A stretch of DNA of 64,000 nt from an uncultured Kiritimatiellota bacterium (GCA_944389945.1 CALXOF010000002.1:1-64000), one strand, 5' to 3'. Positions 1-9,028 are shown, numbered from the stretch's first letter. Numbers and translations are program-made. The notes: a model not told the origin generated them from the letters alone.

Positions 1-55
1 CCACCTCTCACATCTTCCAATGTTACCTCATCTCAAAAATTTTCGTCTTCCACAA

Positions 56-95
56 AAAATATAGTTGACTTAAGGGTTCGCAAAAGACCCTTTGG
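56..95. repeat. Palindromic-array locus A (degenerate)
   Basis: Short, decayed member of the array family seen at five other places in the window. An ATATAGT-like half core (about 58-65) is followed by ACTTAAGGGT (68-77) and a closing ACCCTTTGG (87-95). The element lies between the 3' end of ppaC and the window edge. The rest of 1-136 shows nothing else convincing. Confidence 0.55.
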
Positions 96-136
96 ACGTC
101 CGTTCAAGACGCCCGAAGGATGTCATAAAAGGAGTC

Positions 137-1813
137 TTACTGATGCCCGAGGAGGGCAGAGAGTTGCTCGAGCAAGAGCGGAAGAAGCTGCTTCTTGCGG
201 GACATGATGCCCTTGCAGAGGAAGACGTTGGCATCGCCGTCTGCGCGAGGGAAGGGAATCTTGGCGATGAAGCGCGGGTCACCGGCCACAAGGAGTGTGG
301 AGTTGAGGGCGGTGAGGTCGGTGACCATGAGCGCGGCAAAGAAGTGGCCGCGGGCGTGGCACTTGGCGTCAAGGGCGCCAAGAAGACCATGCAGACGAGG
401 CTTGAGCTCGTCGGTGGTGCCGGTCTCAATCTGGGCGACGGTGAAGGTGACGCCGCACTCGTTGTACTCCTTGGAGTCCATCCCCAGGATACGGTCGGTG
501 TCGAGATCCGTGAGACGCGAGGCGTGAGAGAAGATGTCGTGGGCAAGGTCGTCAACTTCGAGATTGAGCAAGCCGGCAAGGTATTCCGCCATGTCGCGGT
601 CGACATCTGTTGTGGTGGGAGAACGCAGGCCGAGGGTGTCCGTGATGATGGCGGAGAGAAGCAGACCGGCGACGGCGGGGGTGAGGGTGGCCTTGCGTTC
701 TTGATAAAGGCACGCGACGACGGTGGCGGTGGAACCGACGGTGCGGTTGATAAAGTCGATAGGGTCGTGGGTCGGGAAATTGCCGAGCTTGTGATGGTCG
801 ATGATTTCGATGATGGGGAACTGGTCGAGACCCTCGACGGCGAGGGACAGTTCGTTGTGGTCGACCATGATGACGTCAACATTCGGCTGACGGTAGAGAT
901 CGCGTTCGTTGATGACGCCGACAACGTGACCGGCATCGTTGACGACGGGAAGGGAGCGCGCTTGGGAGGCTTGGACGGCGGGGAGGACGTCGCGGACGGG
1001 GTCATCCGGGCGAACGGGCTTAACGTCTGCGGCAGTGAGGGTGCCGACAGGCATGGAATAAAGGGTAAGGAAGACCGTGGAGGCGATGTCGTAAGGGGAG
1101 ATAAGGACGGAGATACCGGCCTCGCGGGCACGTCCGAAGAACTCCTTGGAGAGGGGCAAACCAGAGGTCAAGACGATGGCGCGAACCTTGTGGTTGATAC
1201 AAAGCTCAAGGATAGAGGCGCGATTCTCGACCAATGCGATGGCGTTGGTGGGGAGCTCGGTCTTGAGGACTTGCTCGAAGGCTGCGGCGGTGGAGCCGGC
1301 CACGAGAATGCGGGACTTGACCACGGCATCTGCATCGAAGGTCAAGAGCGGCTGCGCGCGGAGGGTGCGAGCCAGGAGGGAGATGGAGGTGGGGATGATG
1401 GCCTTGCGGTGGGGGTCGGTCTTGTGGACAATGTTCTCGGTGAAGGTGTTGTGGGTGAGGAAGGCACGGTAACACCCGTCGCGGCCGACCACGGGAATGG
1501 CGGGAAGGCGGTGTTTGTCCATGAGCTCGAGGGCATCCCAGAGCGCGGTATCTGCGGAGACGGTGATGGGGGCGCCTTCCTGCATGCAGTGGGTGACCTT
1601 GGGGAGCAGGTCGGGGATGAACTCCGGCGGCTCAACACCAAAGCGGCGCAGGATGTACTCCGTCTGCGGGGTCAGGCGGCCGGCACGCGCAGGTTCAACG
1701 CGCGTCCATCCTTGTTGACGCTTGAGCTCGGCGTAGGCGATGGCCGAGACGATGGAATCGGTGTCCGGATTGCGGTGGCCGATGACGAGGGTCTTGCGGG
1801 GATGTTCGCTCAT
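137..1813 (-). CDS. ppaC: Manganese-dependent inorganic pyrophosphatase with CBS and DRTGG regulatory domains
   Basis: Family II cytosolic pyrophosphatase, 558 aa, which hydrolyses PPi to two phosphates and so pulls biosynthetic reactions forward. The DHH catalytic half has GHRNPDTDS at 12-20, DHNE at 318-321 and DHH at 339-341; a DHHA2 domain forms the C-terminus. Between the first motif and DHNE is an insert with CBS (about 76-130), DRTGG (about 155-250) and a second CBS (about 255-308). This is the layout of the nucleotide-regulated family II enzymes, where AMP/ADP inhibit and ATP or diadenosine polyphosphates activate. The start at 1813 is chosen because the DHH domain begins there and the fmt stop lies only 5 bp upstream. 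It is the last gene of the DUF2723-fmt-ppaC operon. Confidence 0.95.
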   Translation of the reverse strand: MSEHPRKTLVIGHRNPDTDSIVSAIAYAELKRQQGWTRVEPARAGRLTPQTEYILRRFGVEPPEFIPDLLPKVTHCMQEGAPITVSADTALWDALELMDKHRLPAIPVVGRDGCYRAFLTHNTFTENIVHKTDPHRKAIIPTSISLLARTLRAQPLLTFDADAVVKSRILVAGSTAAAFEQVLKTELPTNAIALVENRASILELCINHKVRAIVLTSGLPLSKEFFGRAREAGISVLISPYDIASTVFLTLYSMPVGTLTAADVKPVRPDDPVRDVLPAVQASQARSLPVVNDAGHVVGVINERDLYRQPNVDVIMVDHNELSLAVEGLDQFPIIEIIDHHKLGNFPTHDPIDFINRTVGSTATVVACLYQERKATLTPAVAGLLLSAIITDTLGLRSPTTTDVDRDMAEYLAGLLNLEVDDLAHDIFSHASRLTDLDTDRILGMDSKEYNECGVTFTVAQIETGTTDELKPRLHGLLGALDAKCHARGHFFAALMVTDLTALNSTLLVAGDPRFIAKIPFPRADGDANVFLCKGIMSRKKQLLPLLLEQLSALLGHQ

Positions 1814-1818
1814 GGTGT

Positions 1819-2829
1819 TCAATCTCTGCTGAAGGCGACAATGGGCTTGGCGGCGGGGGCGGGCGGCGTGTGGAAGCAGTCCCCGGGAAGCAGGGCGCGG
1901 CCGCACAGCCACGCGGCGACGTCCATGGGCTTGCCGCCCTCGGGTTGGACTCGGAGCAGGCGGATGGCACCATCTCCGGAGCGGACGACGATGCCGGTCT
2001 TGTCGGCGGAAAGAACGGTGCCGGGGGCAAGGCGCTCCTGCTCGACGGTGATGGGTTGCGCGGTGGCGGCGAGGACTTTGAGCATGCGTCCGGCCTCGCG
2101 GGTGCCCTCGGGCATATAAGTGAAGCAGGAGGGCCAAGGGGTGTAGGCGCGGAGCTTGCGGAGAGAGCGTTCGGTGGGGTCTTCCCAGTGGAGAAGGCCG
2201 TCGGACTTGCGGATTTTGTAGGCCATGGTGACCTGGTCGGGGTCCTGCGGCTTGGCACGAAGCTTGAAGTAGGCCCAAAGGGGCAGGACACGGACGAGGA
2301 GCTCGGCGCCGAGGTCGGCCAAGCGATCGTGCAGGGTCTCGAGGGTGTCGTCGTCGCGGATGGGGGTGGTGACCTGATCGAGGATGGGGCCGGAGTCCAT
2401 GCCCTCGTCCATGAGCATGGCCGTGGCGCCGGTGACGGCATCGCCGTTTAGGAGGGCGGCGTGGATGGGCGAGGCGCCGCGATAACGGGGAAGGAGGGAA
2501 AGGTGAATGTTGATGCACCCGAGCGTGGGAATATCGAGGAGACGGCGGGAAAGGAACTGACCGTAGGCGACGACGACGATGACATCGGGCAACCAGGCCG
2601 CAATCTGCGCGAGACTTTCTGGCGTATTGACGCGCTCAGGCGTCAGGCACGGGATACCAACTGCCGTAACAAAGGCCTTGCAGGCGCAAGGGGTGAGGCG
2701 CTTACTGCGCCCAGCCGGCTTGTCGGGCTGCGTGACGCACCCGACGACTTGCACGCCCGGCTCACGCGAGAGGCGCTCAAGCATCGTGGCCGACAAATCG
2801 GCCGATCCCATGAAGACAACGCGGATCAT
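1819..2829 (-). CDS. fmt: Methionyl-tRNA formyltransferase
   Basis: Formylates the amino group of initiator Met-tRNA using 10-formyltetrahydrofolate, 336 aa. The N-terminal Rossmann domain starts VVFMGSADLSA and has the family's SLLPRYRGASP motif at 111-121. The catalytic triad is visible as N107, H109 and D145. The C-terminal OB-like domain contains the WEDPTERS and TPWPSCF stretches. The start codon overlaps the stop of the upstream DUF2723 gene (ATGA, 2826-2829), so the two are probably translationally coupled. No deformylase gene is adjacent, although fmt is often next to def. Confidence 0.96.
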   Translation of the reverse strand: MIRVVFMGSADLSATMLERLSREPGVQVVGCVTQPDKPAGRSKRLTPCACKAFVTAVGIPCLTPERVNTPESLAQIAAWLPDVIVVVAYGQFLSRRLLDIPTLGCINIHLSLLPRYRGASPIHAALLNGDAVTGATAMLMDEGMDSGPILDQVTTPIRDDDTLETLHDRLADLGAELLVRVLPLWAYFKLRAKPQDPDQVTMAYKIRKSDGLLHWEDPTERSLRKLRAYTPWPSCFTYMPEGTREAGRMLKVLAATAQPITVEQERLAPGTVLSADKTGIVVRSGDGAIRLLRVQPEGGKPMDVAAWLCGRALLPGDCFHTPPAPAAKPIVAFSRD

Positions 2830-5800
2830 TGTTGCGTTCCTTTCCGCGGCCCTTCATACCGCTCGGCCAACCATTGAAAAACCTTCCCTACCTCCGGGGT
2901 GGCGGTCAACAGTGCGTCGCCGCCGAACCGTCGCACGTTGGACAGGCAATCATACGCCCGCTTATACTCGCCACGGTTATAATAACACAATCCGGCGCTC
3001 AACCACAGCTGGGGGGACTGTGGGAAGCGTTCGAGCGCCGCACGGTAGAGGCGCATGGCTTGCGCGTCATCGCCGTGTTGCTGCGCCATCAAGCCGCCGA
3101 AGAGCGACTCCTCCTCTGAAAGCGCGGCAAGGGTTGTATCTGGCACGCGCCGCAGGAAATCCAAAGCCATGGCGTCACGTCGAAGTGCAAGCGCTTCCCT
3201 AAATCCTTCGAGCGCTCCTGCCGCAGAGAGATTCGGCGCATTGACAAGCACACGCAATCGCTCGTCACGTGCGATAAGATCGGTAATTTGTCGTTCTACC
3301 TTTTCTGCACCACGGAGGTTGGGGTCTATGGCGCGATAGGCGCGAATGAGTCGCAAGGCCTCAGAGAAACGCCCCTGCGGCACAAGCGACCCGCTAGCGA
3401 TGCCGGAGACAACCTGCGAGTACTCGGGATAAAGCGCGAAGGCATCTTGATAGGCTTTGTCCGCACGATCGAACGCTCCATGCCGTGCATAAAGTCCCGC
3501 AATGGCCGCACGAAGGCCGGAGAAAGACTTTTTCGCGGCGAAGTCCCTCCGATAGGCTTCACGCGTAACTAATCGGCGCGTCATCCAGTCCCAGAAATCG
3601 GCATCACGGTCGGCCAACGCGCCTAGCCTCCCCCCTTCACGACGCAGATGCATGGCAAGCCCGGCAGGTTCAAGCAGGTTCTCCATCCACGGAATACGCA
3701 TGCTCTCCTCGACATAGATGGGACTATCGGGATTCCGTTCAACGATGAACCTCGCCAAGGCACCATTGATCTGCCAGATGGTCGCAGCATCGTTGATCTG
3801 CACGCTTGCGCCAAGGGCATCGTTGAGGCGGCCGGACTGCACCAAACACTCCGCGACAATGGCATTCTGCTCTTCTTCCGTAGGCAGACGCAGACGCTTG
3901 CCATACAAATCATGCGTGGCGGCCATATACGTGGGGTCGGCCAGGGCTCCTTGGGTGAGAACGTGGATATCCGGTCGATACCCAACGGCGTGCACCATAT
4001 AAGTGGGTACGAATCGTCCCGGGTCCGTGCCGCCAAAGAGGATGGCGCCTTGCTCCATCGGCGGAGGCCAGAAGGGATCCGGAAGTGGCTCCTCGTCGAC
4101 TTCGAGCTCGGCGCGGATGGCCTGCGCGCCCTCAAGCATATAGGCGCCAAACTGCCAACCGAAGTCATGCCCCGTCTGCTCCGCCGCACCAAAGCGTCGT
4201 ATCAAGTCCTCATTCGTGAAGTTCGCGATGAGGGGCGCCGCGACGGTCAGGCACGCCAGGGCCACGCCCCCACCCCACGCGCCCCTCCAACGCCGCAGGA
4301 AGACCATCACCACCGCCAGTCCATAGCCCACCCACAGCGCAAAGATGCCGTAAGAAGAGATGAACTTCACCTTCTGGACAAAGTCATCCTGCAAGTCCCC
4401 GGTCGGGTTCGCCAACGCCACCAAGAGCGCCGACATCATCAAGAAGAAAAGGGCCGTGCACCCCAGCCAGAGTAGTCCTCGGCGTTTCTTCCACCAAATC
4501 CCTGCAATTGCCGCCGTTCCAACCACACCAAGAAGCACCACCGGCACGGAAAACTGTAGGCACAGGTCACATAGATATCGCCACAGTTGCCGCAGATAAT
4601 CCACCGAGAGCCAATCGCTCGGCGCAAGGGCCTCATACTGCCCACGCATGACCACACGGCTAAACTCTGCCCACTGTAGTGGGTATCCCCAATTCATTGC
4701 CGGACCAAAGCGGGACGCAATCGGCATATAGAGGTAAACCGCCAGACCTAGTTGCACGGCCAGTAACGTCAACGCCACACACCGTCCCCGCAACACCCAG
4801 AACCAGGCCAAAGCCAACACCGCAACGTCCCACACGAGCGGCCACCAGAACCGCCACGAGGCCAACTCCGGCTCCCACGTCAACGCCACGGAGTCCCATG
4901 CAAAAATTCCCCAGAACTGCCCCAAAAGCAACATCGGATTCCACGACAATGCTGCGACATCCCACACGAATGTCCACCACAACGGCAACGGTATCGACGA
5001 CAAATCCCATGCCAACACCCGCCCCGTGATGGCCACCAAACCAAGCGTCTGGATTACCGTCATCACCGCGGCAAAGCGTCGCATCCGCCGGAACCGCCAA
5101 CACACCGCCCACAACGCCGCAATCCCCACCGCATGGGCCGCAAGGGCCCCACCAACGCTCATCTTCCCCGCGTCCAACGCCAACAGGCAAAGCGTCAACC
5201 CCAACGGCACCCCCACCGCGACAAAAGAGAGGCCGAGCCGCCACCGCCGCACAAAGATTGCCAACCCAATTGGCAACGCCGCTAGCAAAAGCACTTGATA
5301 GTTCGTTAGCCCCAACCCAAAGACCAACCCCAACCACACCAATGTCGACGTACGCGGCTGACGGATCCACTGATAGGTCAAAAGCATCGTCAGCGCCAGG
5401 AAAAACGCGCCCAGCGCATAGACCTCCACAATTACCGCCTGCGACCACATCACCGGGGAGAAGGCAAAAGCCAAGGCCGCCGCCACGCCTCCCACCCAAG
5501 CAGATGCGGTCACCCACCATTCCCCCGCGTGTTTCGCCGCACCGGTCAAAAGGTCTCGTCCTGAACGTACAATGAGCAATGCCGTCACGCCCACGGCCAA
5601 TGCACCCATTGTAGCCGATCCTAACGCCACCGCCCAGGCCGGGGTCGGCCAGCCCTGCCACGTCACCCACCCAAAAAGCTTGCAGAAACACCACGACAAC
5701 AGCGTCCACAACGGATAGCCCGGCGGATGCGGCACACCTAGCCCTACCGCCGCCGTCACCAACTCCCCGGAATCCTCCAACCCCACCGAAGGCCCCAGCG

Positions 5801-5891
5801 ACAACACATAGACGGCAAACGCCACGACTGTGGCCACCCAAAAGGCAACCCAGTCCATTCGGTCAAAGAAAGGCTTTCCGTGCGCTCGCAT
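2826..5891 (-). CDS. DUF2723 (TMEM260-like) multi-pass membrane protein with C-terminal TPR region
   Basis: 1021 aa. The N-terminal part (about 1-560) is mostly transmembrane segments. It carries the DUF2723 signature: SLGPSVGLEDSGELVTAA followed by GVPHPPGYPLW, which resembles the acidic first loop of GT-C glycosyltransferases. The soluble C-terminal half includes TPR-like pairs near residues 780-830 and 930-1010 (for example ARHGAFDRADKAYQDAF). Family members are viewed as protein O-mannosyltransferase-like enzymes; activity on periplasmic proteins is inference. It heads the operon with fmt and ppaC. A TGC-TATGAT extended -10 ends 8 bp before the ATG, so the mRNA may be leaderless. Confidence 0.85.
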   Translation of the reverse strand: MRAHGKPFFDRMDWVAFWVATVVAFAVYVLSLGPSVGLEDSGELVTAAVGLGVPHPPGYPLWTLLSWCFCKLFGWVTWQGWPTPAWAVALGSATMGALAVGVTALLIVRSGRDLLTGAAKHAGEWWVTASAWVGGVAAALAFAFSPVMWSQAVIVEVYALGAFFLALTMLLTYQWIRQPRTSTLVWLGLVFGLGLTNYQVLLLAALPIGLAIFVRRWRLGLSFVAVGVPLGLTLCLLALDAGKMSVGGALAAHAVGIAALWAVCWRFRRMRRFAAVMTVIQTLGLVAITGRVLAWDLSSIPLPLWWTFVWDVAALSWNPMLLLGQFWGIFAWDSVALTWEPELASWRFWWPLVWDVAVLALAWFWVLRGRCVALTLLAVQLGLAVYLYMPIASRFGPAMNWGYPLQWAEFSRVVMRGQYEALAPSDWLSVDYLRQLWRYLCDLCLQFSVPVVLLGVVGTAAIAGIWWKKRRGLLWLGCTALFFLMMSALLVALANPTGDLQDDFVQKVKFISSYGIFALWVGYGLAVVMVFLRRWRGAWGGGVALACLTVAAPLIANFTNEDLIRRFGAAEQTGHDFGWQFGAYMLEGAQAIRAELEVDEEPLPDPFWPPPMEQGAILFGGTDPGRFVPTYMVHAVGYRPDIHVLTQGALADPTYMAATHDLYGKRLRLPTEEEQNAIVAECLVQSGRLNDALGASVQINDAATIWQINGALARFIVERNPDSPIYVEESMRIPWMENLLEPAGLAMHLRREGGRLGALADRDADFWDWMTRRLVTREAYRRDFAAKKSFSGLRAAIAGLYARHGAFDRADKAYQDAFALYPEYSQVVSGIASGSLVPQGRFSEALRLIRAYRAIDPNLRGAEKVERQITDLIARDERLRVLVNAPNLSAAGALEGFREALALRRDAMALDFLRRVPDTTLAALSEEESLFGGLMAQQHGDDAQAMRLYRAALERFPQSPQLWLSAGLCYYNRGEYKRAYDCLSNVRRFGGDALLTATPEVGKVFQWLAERYEGPRKGTQQ

Positions 5892-5899
5892 GGGTGCTA

Positions 5900-5908
5900 A
5901 TCATAGCA
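5900..5908 (-). promoter_or_regulatory. Extended -10 promoter of DUF2723-fmt-ppaC
   Basis: On the minus strand the sequence reads TGC-TATGAT, a good extended -10. It ends 8 bp before the start codon at 5891, which puts transcription start at or next to the A of ATG. No Shine-Dalgarno sequence fits in between. Confidence 0.6.
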
Positions 5909-5921
5909 TAATCTCCCTTTA

Positions 5922-5936
5922 ACCACAAAACGTGGT
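5922..5936. promoter_or_regulatory. Inverted repeat overlapping the serC -10
   Basis: ACCAC-AAAAC-GTGGT is a perfect 5-bp inverted repeat. Its right arm merges with the TGG of the serC extended -10, and it lies between the two divergent -10 elements. It could be an operator for serC or for both promoters, but no regulator is adjacent. Confidence 0.35.
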
Positions 5937-5941
5937 ACAAT
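5933..5941 (+). promoter_or_regulatory. Extended -10 promoter of serC
   Basis: TGG-TACAAT with TACAAT at 5936-5941, 8 bp before the serC ATG. The predicted transcript begins at or just before the start codon. Confidence 0.6.
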
Positions 5942-5949
5942 AGGTACCC

Positions 5950-6993
5950 ATGAAACCCCGCGTTTACAATTTTTGTGCCGGTCCCGCGATGGTGCCACCC
6001 GAAGTACTCGAAGCGCTTCGGGAAGACCTTTGCGACTGGCAGGGGCTGGGTCGCTCTGTCCTTGAGGTGTCGCACCGCACTGAAGCCTACCGCGCGCTCC
6101 AAGCCAAGGCCATTGCCAATCTCCACACCCTCTTGGGTCTTGGCGATGACTACGAAATTCTCTTGTTGCAAGGTGGCGCGAGCGGCCAGTTCGCCATGCT
6201 CCCCTACAACTTCTTGCGCGCGGGTGCCGCGGCGGACTATGTGGTGCGTGGCTACTGGGGCGAGAAGGCCGCACGCCAGGCTGCACGCGTTGGCACCGTG
6301 CATACCCTGCGCGACCCCGCGGACTGGACACCCGGCGCGGTTTACGCCCACGTCACCACCAACGAGACCATCGCCGGCACCCGTCTACCCGAGACATTTC
6401 CCTTGCCAGATGCGCCCCTCTGCGCAGACATGAGCAGCGATATCCTTGCCGCTCCGCGCGACTATCGCCGCTACGCCCTCTTCTACGCCGGCGCCCAAAA
6501 GAACCTAGGTGTCGCCGGGCTTGCCATTGTCGCCGCGCAGCACGACTTCCTCTCCCAAGCTCGGCGCAATCTCCCTGCGGCCTTCTGCTACCTGGAGCAC
6601 GCCCACGCCGATGGGCTCTATCACACGCCCAACGCCTTCGCCGTCGACGCACTCTGTCACGTCACCGACTGGCTTCTGCGCGAAGGTCCGCAAAACATCT
6701 GGGAACGCAACGCCCGCAAAGCCGACCGCCTTTACGCAGAGCTCGACTCCTCTTCCTTCTGGCGTCCCCTCGCACCAAAGGCTGAGCGTTCGCTCACTAA
6801 CGTTACCTTCCGCCTACCCACCGCCGCCCTCGAGGAAACTTTCTTGGCACAGGCAGAAGAACGCGGACTCGTCGCGCTCCGCGGGCACCGTGCCCTCGGT
6901 GGTATCCGCGCCTCCCTCTACAACGCCCTCCCCGAAGCCGCCGTCGAGGCCCTCATCGCCTTCATGCGTGACTTCGCGCAACTCAACGCTTAA
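5950..6993 (+). CDS. serC: Phosphoserine aminotransferase
   Basis: PLP enzyme of serine biosynthesis, 347 aa, slightly short of the usual 360. It interconverts 3-phosphohydroxypyruvate and phosphoserine using glutamate, and also acts in pyridoxal phosphate synthesis in some bacteria. It opens with the family signature NFCAGPAMVP and has LLLQGGASGQF (72-81), a phosphate/PLP contact loop. The PLP lysine is K184 in YAGAQKNLGVAG. HRALGGIRASLYNA near the C-terminus is also typical. No serA lies nearby. A small DUF3467-like gene follows 30 bp downstream. It is divergent from the DUF2723 operon across a 58-bp region. Confidence 0.96.
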   Translation: MKPRVYNFCAGPAMVPPEVLEALREDLCDWQGLGRSVLEVSHRTEAYRALQAKAIANLHTLLGLGDDYEILLLQGGASGQFAMLPYNFLRAGAAADYVVRGYWGEKAARQAARVGTVHTLRDPADWTPGAVYAHVTTNETIAGTRLPETFPLPDAPLCADMSSDILAAPRDYRRYALFYAGAQKNLGVAGLAIVAAQHDFLSQARRNLPAAFCYLEHAHADGLYHTPNAFAVDALCHVTDWLLREGPQNIWERNARKADRLYAELDSSSFWRPLAPKAERSLTNVTFRLPTAALEETFLAQAEERGLVALRGHRALGGIRASLYNALPEAAVEALIAFMRDFAQLNA

Positions 6994-7023
6994 TTTCCAT
7001 CCATACATCGAAAGGACCCAAAC

Positions 7024-7287
7024 ATGGCCATCGAAAACGAAGTCTACGCCGACGGCGTCTACCAAATCCACATGCTGGAGCAGACCATCCGCCTGGACTT
7101 CATGCGCCTGCAGCCCAGCCCCGAGAACCAGACCCCTGTGCCTAAACCCTTCGAGCGCGTCATCCTCTCGCCCCAAGGGTTCCTCCGCACCTACGAGGCC
7201 ATGGGGCAAATCGTCCACAAGCTTGAGGAGCTCGGCCTCATCCGCCGCAACCCCAATCCTCCCACCAATCCCCCTGCCGCCCAGTAA
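7024..7287 (+). CDS. Small conserved-looking protein, possibly DUF3467-like
   Basis: 87 aa, preceded by a good GAAAGGA ribosome site at suitable spacing. The stretches YQIHMLEQTIRLDFMRLQP and FERVILSPQGFLRTYEAMGQ resemble the DUF3467 pattern, in which an 'LDFgr..p' strand is followed by a 'riv.sp.hak.ll' helix. The match is by eye and weak. The C-terminus is a Pro/Asn-rich tail. It probably shares a transcript with serC. Function unknown. Confidence 0.6.
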   Translation: MAIENEVYADGVYQIHMLEQTIRLDFMRLQPSPENQTPVPKPFERVILSPQGFLRTYEAMGQIVHKLEELGLIRRNPNPPTNPPAAQ

Positions 7288-7299
7288 GGCCCTTTCCAG

Positions 7300-7428
7300 A
7301 CCCTATAAGGGTTCGACCCGAGACCCTATAAGGGTTGACCTCCGACCCTTATAGAGGTCGACCGTGAACCCTTAAGGGTTTCTCCAAGCCCCTTCGAGGG
7401 GTCTCCTCTTGCGACCCTGTTCTCAAGA
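7300..7428. repeat. Palindromic-array locus B (five clear cores)
   Basis: Cores: ACCCTATAAGGGT at 7300-7312 and 7323-7335, ACCCTTATAGAGGT at 7345-7358, ACCCTTAAGGGT at 7368-7379, CCCCTTCGAGGGG at 7389-7401, and a decayed ACCCTGTTCTCAAG from 7413. Core starts are 21-24 bp apart, about two helical turns. It fills most of the 172-bp gap before the flippase gene. The linkers between cores (tcgaccc, tgacctc, cgaccgtg) are also related to each other. Confidence 0.85.
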
Positions 7429-7459
7429 GGATTCTTCTTTGTTTCAACACCTGCGTGTC

Positions 7460-9010
7460 ATGACGGAAAACCGCCGCATCTTCCTTAACATCATCGCCAC
7501 CTATGGGCGCTCGCTTTTTGCGCTCGCTTGCGGCCTTTTCACCGGCCGCTGGCTCCTCATGTCCCTCGGCGAGGTAGACTATGGACTTTTTGGTGTAGTC
7601 GGGGGTCTTTCTGGCTTTATCGGGTTTATCAGTAGTTTGATTGCTGCTGCAGTAGGCCGATTCTATACTTTCGCCATTGGGCAAGCCCGCGTCTCGGGAG
7701 CTGAAGGCTTGGAAGAATGCCGCAAATGGTTCAATACAGCGGTGTTGCTTCACACCGTCATTCCGGTCGCACTAATGGTTTGCGGTTATCCCATCGGGGA
7801 ATACGCCATTCGTAATGGATGGATTTTCATCCCTGCGGACCGAATGGAAGCTTGCCTTTGGGTCTTTCGATTCTCTTGCCTTTCTTGCTTTTTGGGGTTG
7901 GTGACGGTACCCTTCAACGCCATGTACGGCGCCAAACAATACATCGCCGAGCTCACAGTTTACTCCTTCATCACCACCACGCTCAACGTCTGCTTCCTCT
8001 ATTATATGGTGACGCACCCGGGTGATTGGCTCGCTCGCTACGCATTTTGGGGTGCCCTTCTCGGTATCGCGCCTAACCTCATCATTGCCTATCGTGCCTA
8101 CCAACTCTTCCCAGAGTGTCGCTTCCGCCGCGCCTACCTCTGGGACTGGGGCCGTACAAAAGCGCTTTTTAGTTACGCCGGTGCCCAATTTTTCGGTTGT
8201 TTCAGTGCAATGTTGCGTCAACAAGGCATCGCAATCCTCGTAAACCGCTACTTTAAGGCGACCCGTAATGCCGATATCAATGTCGCCAATTCCGTTGCCG
8301 GACACTGCTTCACTCTCGCCGGATGCATGACAGGCGCCTTCGCCCCTGCCCTCACCACTGCCCGTGGGGCCGGCGATTGGACTCGTATGCACGGATTGGC
8401 GTTCAGGACCTGCAAAATAGGTGTCCTACTCGTCTTCCTTTTCGCTCTCCCCATGATGTTGGAGGTGGATTTGGTGTTGAAGCTCTGGCTGAAAGACCCT
8501 CCACAATATGCGGCCATGCTTTGTCTCTTCTTTCTTATTGGCACAATCTGTGAACGCGTAGCGTGGGGCCACTCTCTCGCACTTAATGCCAATGGGAAAA
8601 TCTGGGGCTATCAACTTGCGGTCGGTATCGTTAACTTTGCCATCTTTCCCATAACGTGGCTATTACTTGCGCTCACACGAGACATTGCCACAATCGGTGT
8701 CACATTTGTTCTTGTGATGATAGGAAATGCTGTGGTACTCGTCATCTTTGCAAGAGTCTTGGTCGCCATGGGAATCCGTCGCTGGGTTTTCACGGTGGTG
8801 TTACCCCTTTGCCTGCTTGCGGCCGTCTGCCTTGCAGTCGGGGCTTTACCTCGTTTCTTACTTGCACCAACTTTCTGGCGTCTTTGCATCACCACCGCCA
8901 CCATTGAAATCGTTTTGGTCCCCACGGCCTGGTTTCTCGTCCTCTCCAAAGACGAACGCGTCTACGTTCGCGAAAAGCTAATGCTACTTATAGACCGATT
9001 CCGCAAATAG
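7460..9010 (+). CDS. Polysaccharide flippase-like membrane protein (Wzx/MOP superfamily)
   Basis: 516 aa with about 12-14 hydrophobic segments and almost no soluble domain. It probably moves lipid-linked oligosaccharide across the inner membrane. The N-terminus (NIIATYGRSLFALACGLFTG) and GEVDYGLFGVVGGLSGFI resemble the first helices of Wzx/PST transporters. The ATG at 7460 is preferred to one 51 bp upstream, which falls inside the repeat-array flank and would add a non-hydrophobic leader. It is followed by a GT2 glycosyltransferase. Both genes use more A/T-ending codons than their neighbours, hinting at acquisition by transfer, as is common for surface glycan genes. Confidence 0.85.
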   Translation: MTENRRIFLNIIATYGRSLFALACGLFTGRWLLMSLGEVDYGLFGVVGGLSGFIGFISSLIAAAVGRFYTFAIGQARVSGAEGLEECRKWFNTAVLLHTVIPVALMVCGYPIGEYAIRNGWIFIPADRMEACLWVFRFSCLSCFLGLVTVPFNAMYGAKQYIAELTVYSFITTTLNVCFLYYMVTHPGDWLARYAFWGALLGIAPNLIIAYRAYQLFPECRFRRAYLWDWGRTKALFSYAGAQFFGCFSAMLRQQGIAILVNRYFKATRNADINVANSVAGHCFTLAGCMTGAFAPALTTARGAGDWTRMHGLAFRTCKIGVLLVFLFALPMMLEVDLVLKLWLKDPPQYAAMLCLFFLIGTICERVAWGHSLALNANGKIWGYQLAVGIVNFAIFPITWLLLALTRDIATIGVTFVLVMIGNAVVLVIFARVLVAMGIRRWVFTVVLPLCLLAAVCLAVGALPRFLLAPTFWRLCITTATIEIVLVPTAWFLVLSKDERVYVREKLMLLIDRFRK

Positions 9011-9028
9011 CAGTGCGTAAATGGAGTA

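Noticed and set aside
92-2119. 675-aa frame opposite ppaC and fmt
   Set aside because: Antisense to strongly supported genes; Gly/Asp/Val-rich with no domain signature.
7300-7428. CRISPR array
   Set aside because: Units are only about 22-24 bp with no unique spacers, cores are palindromic and differ between units, and no cas gene is present.
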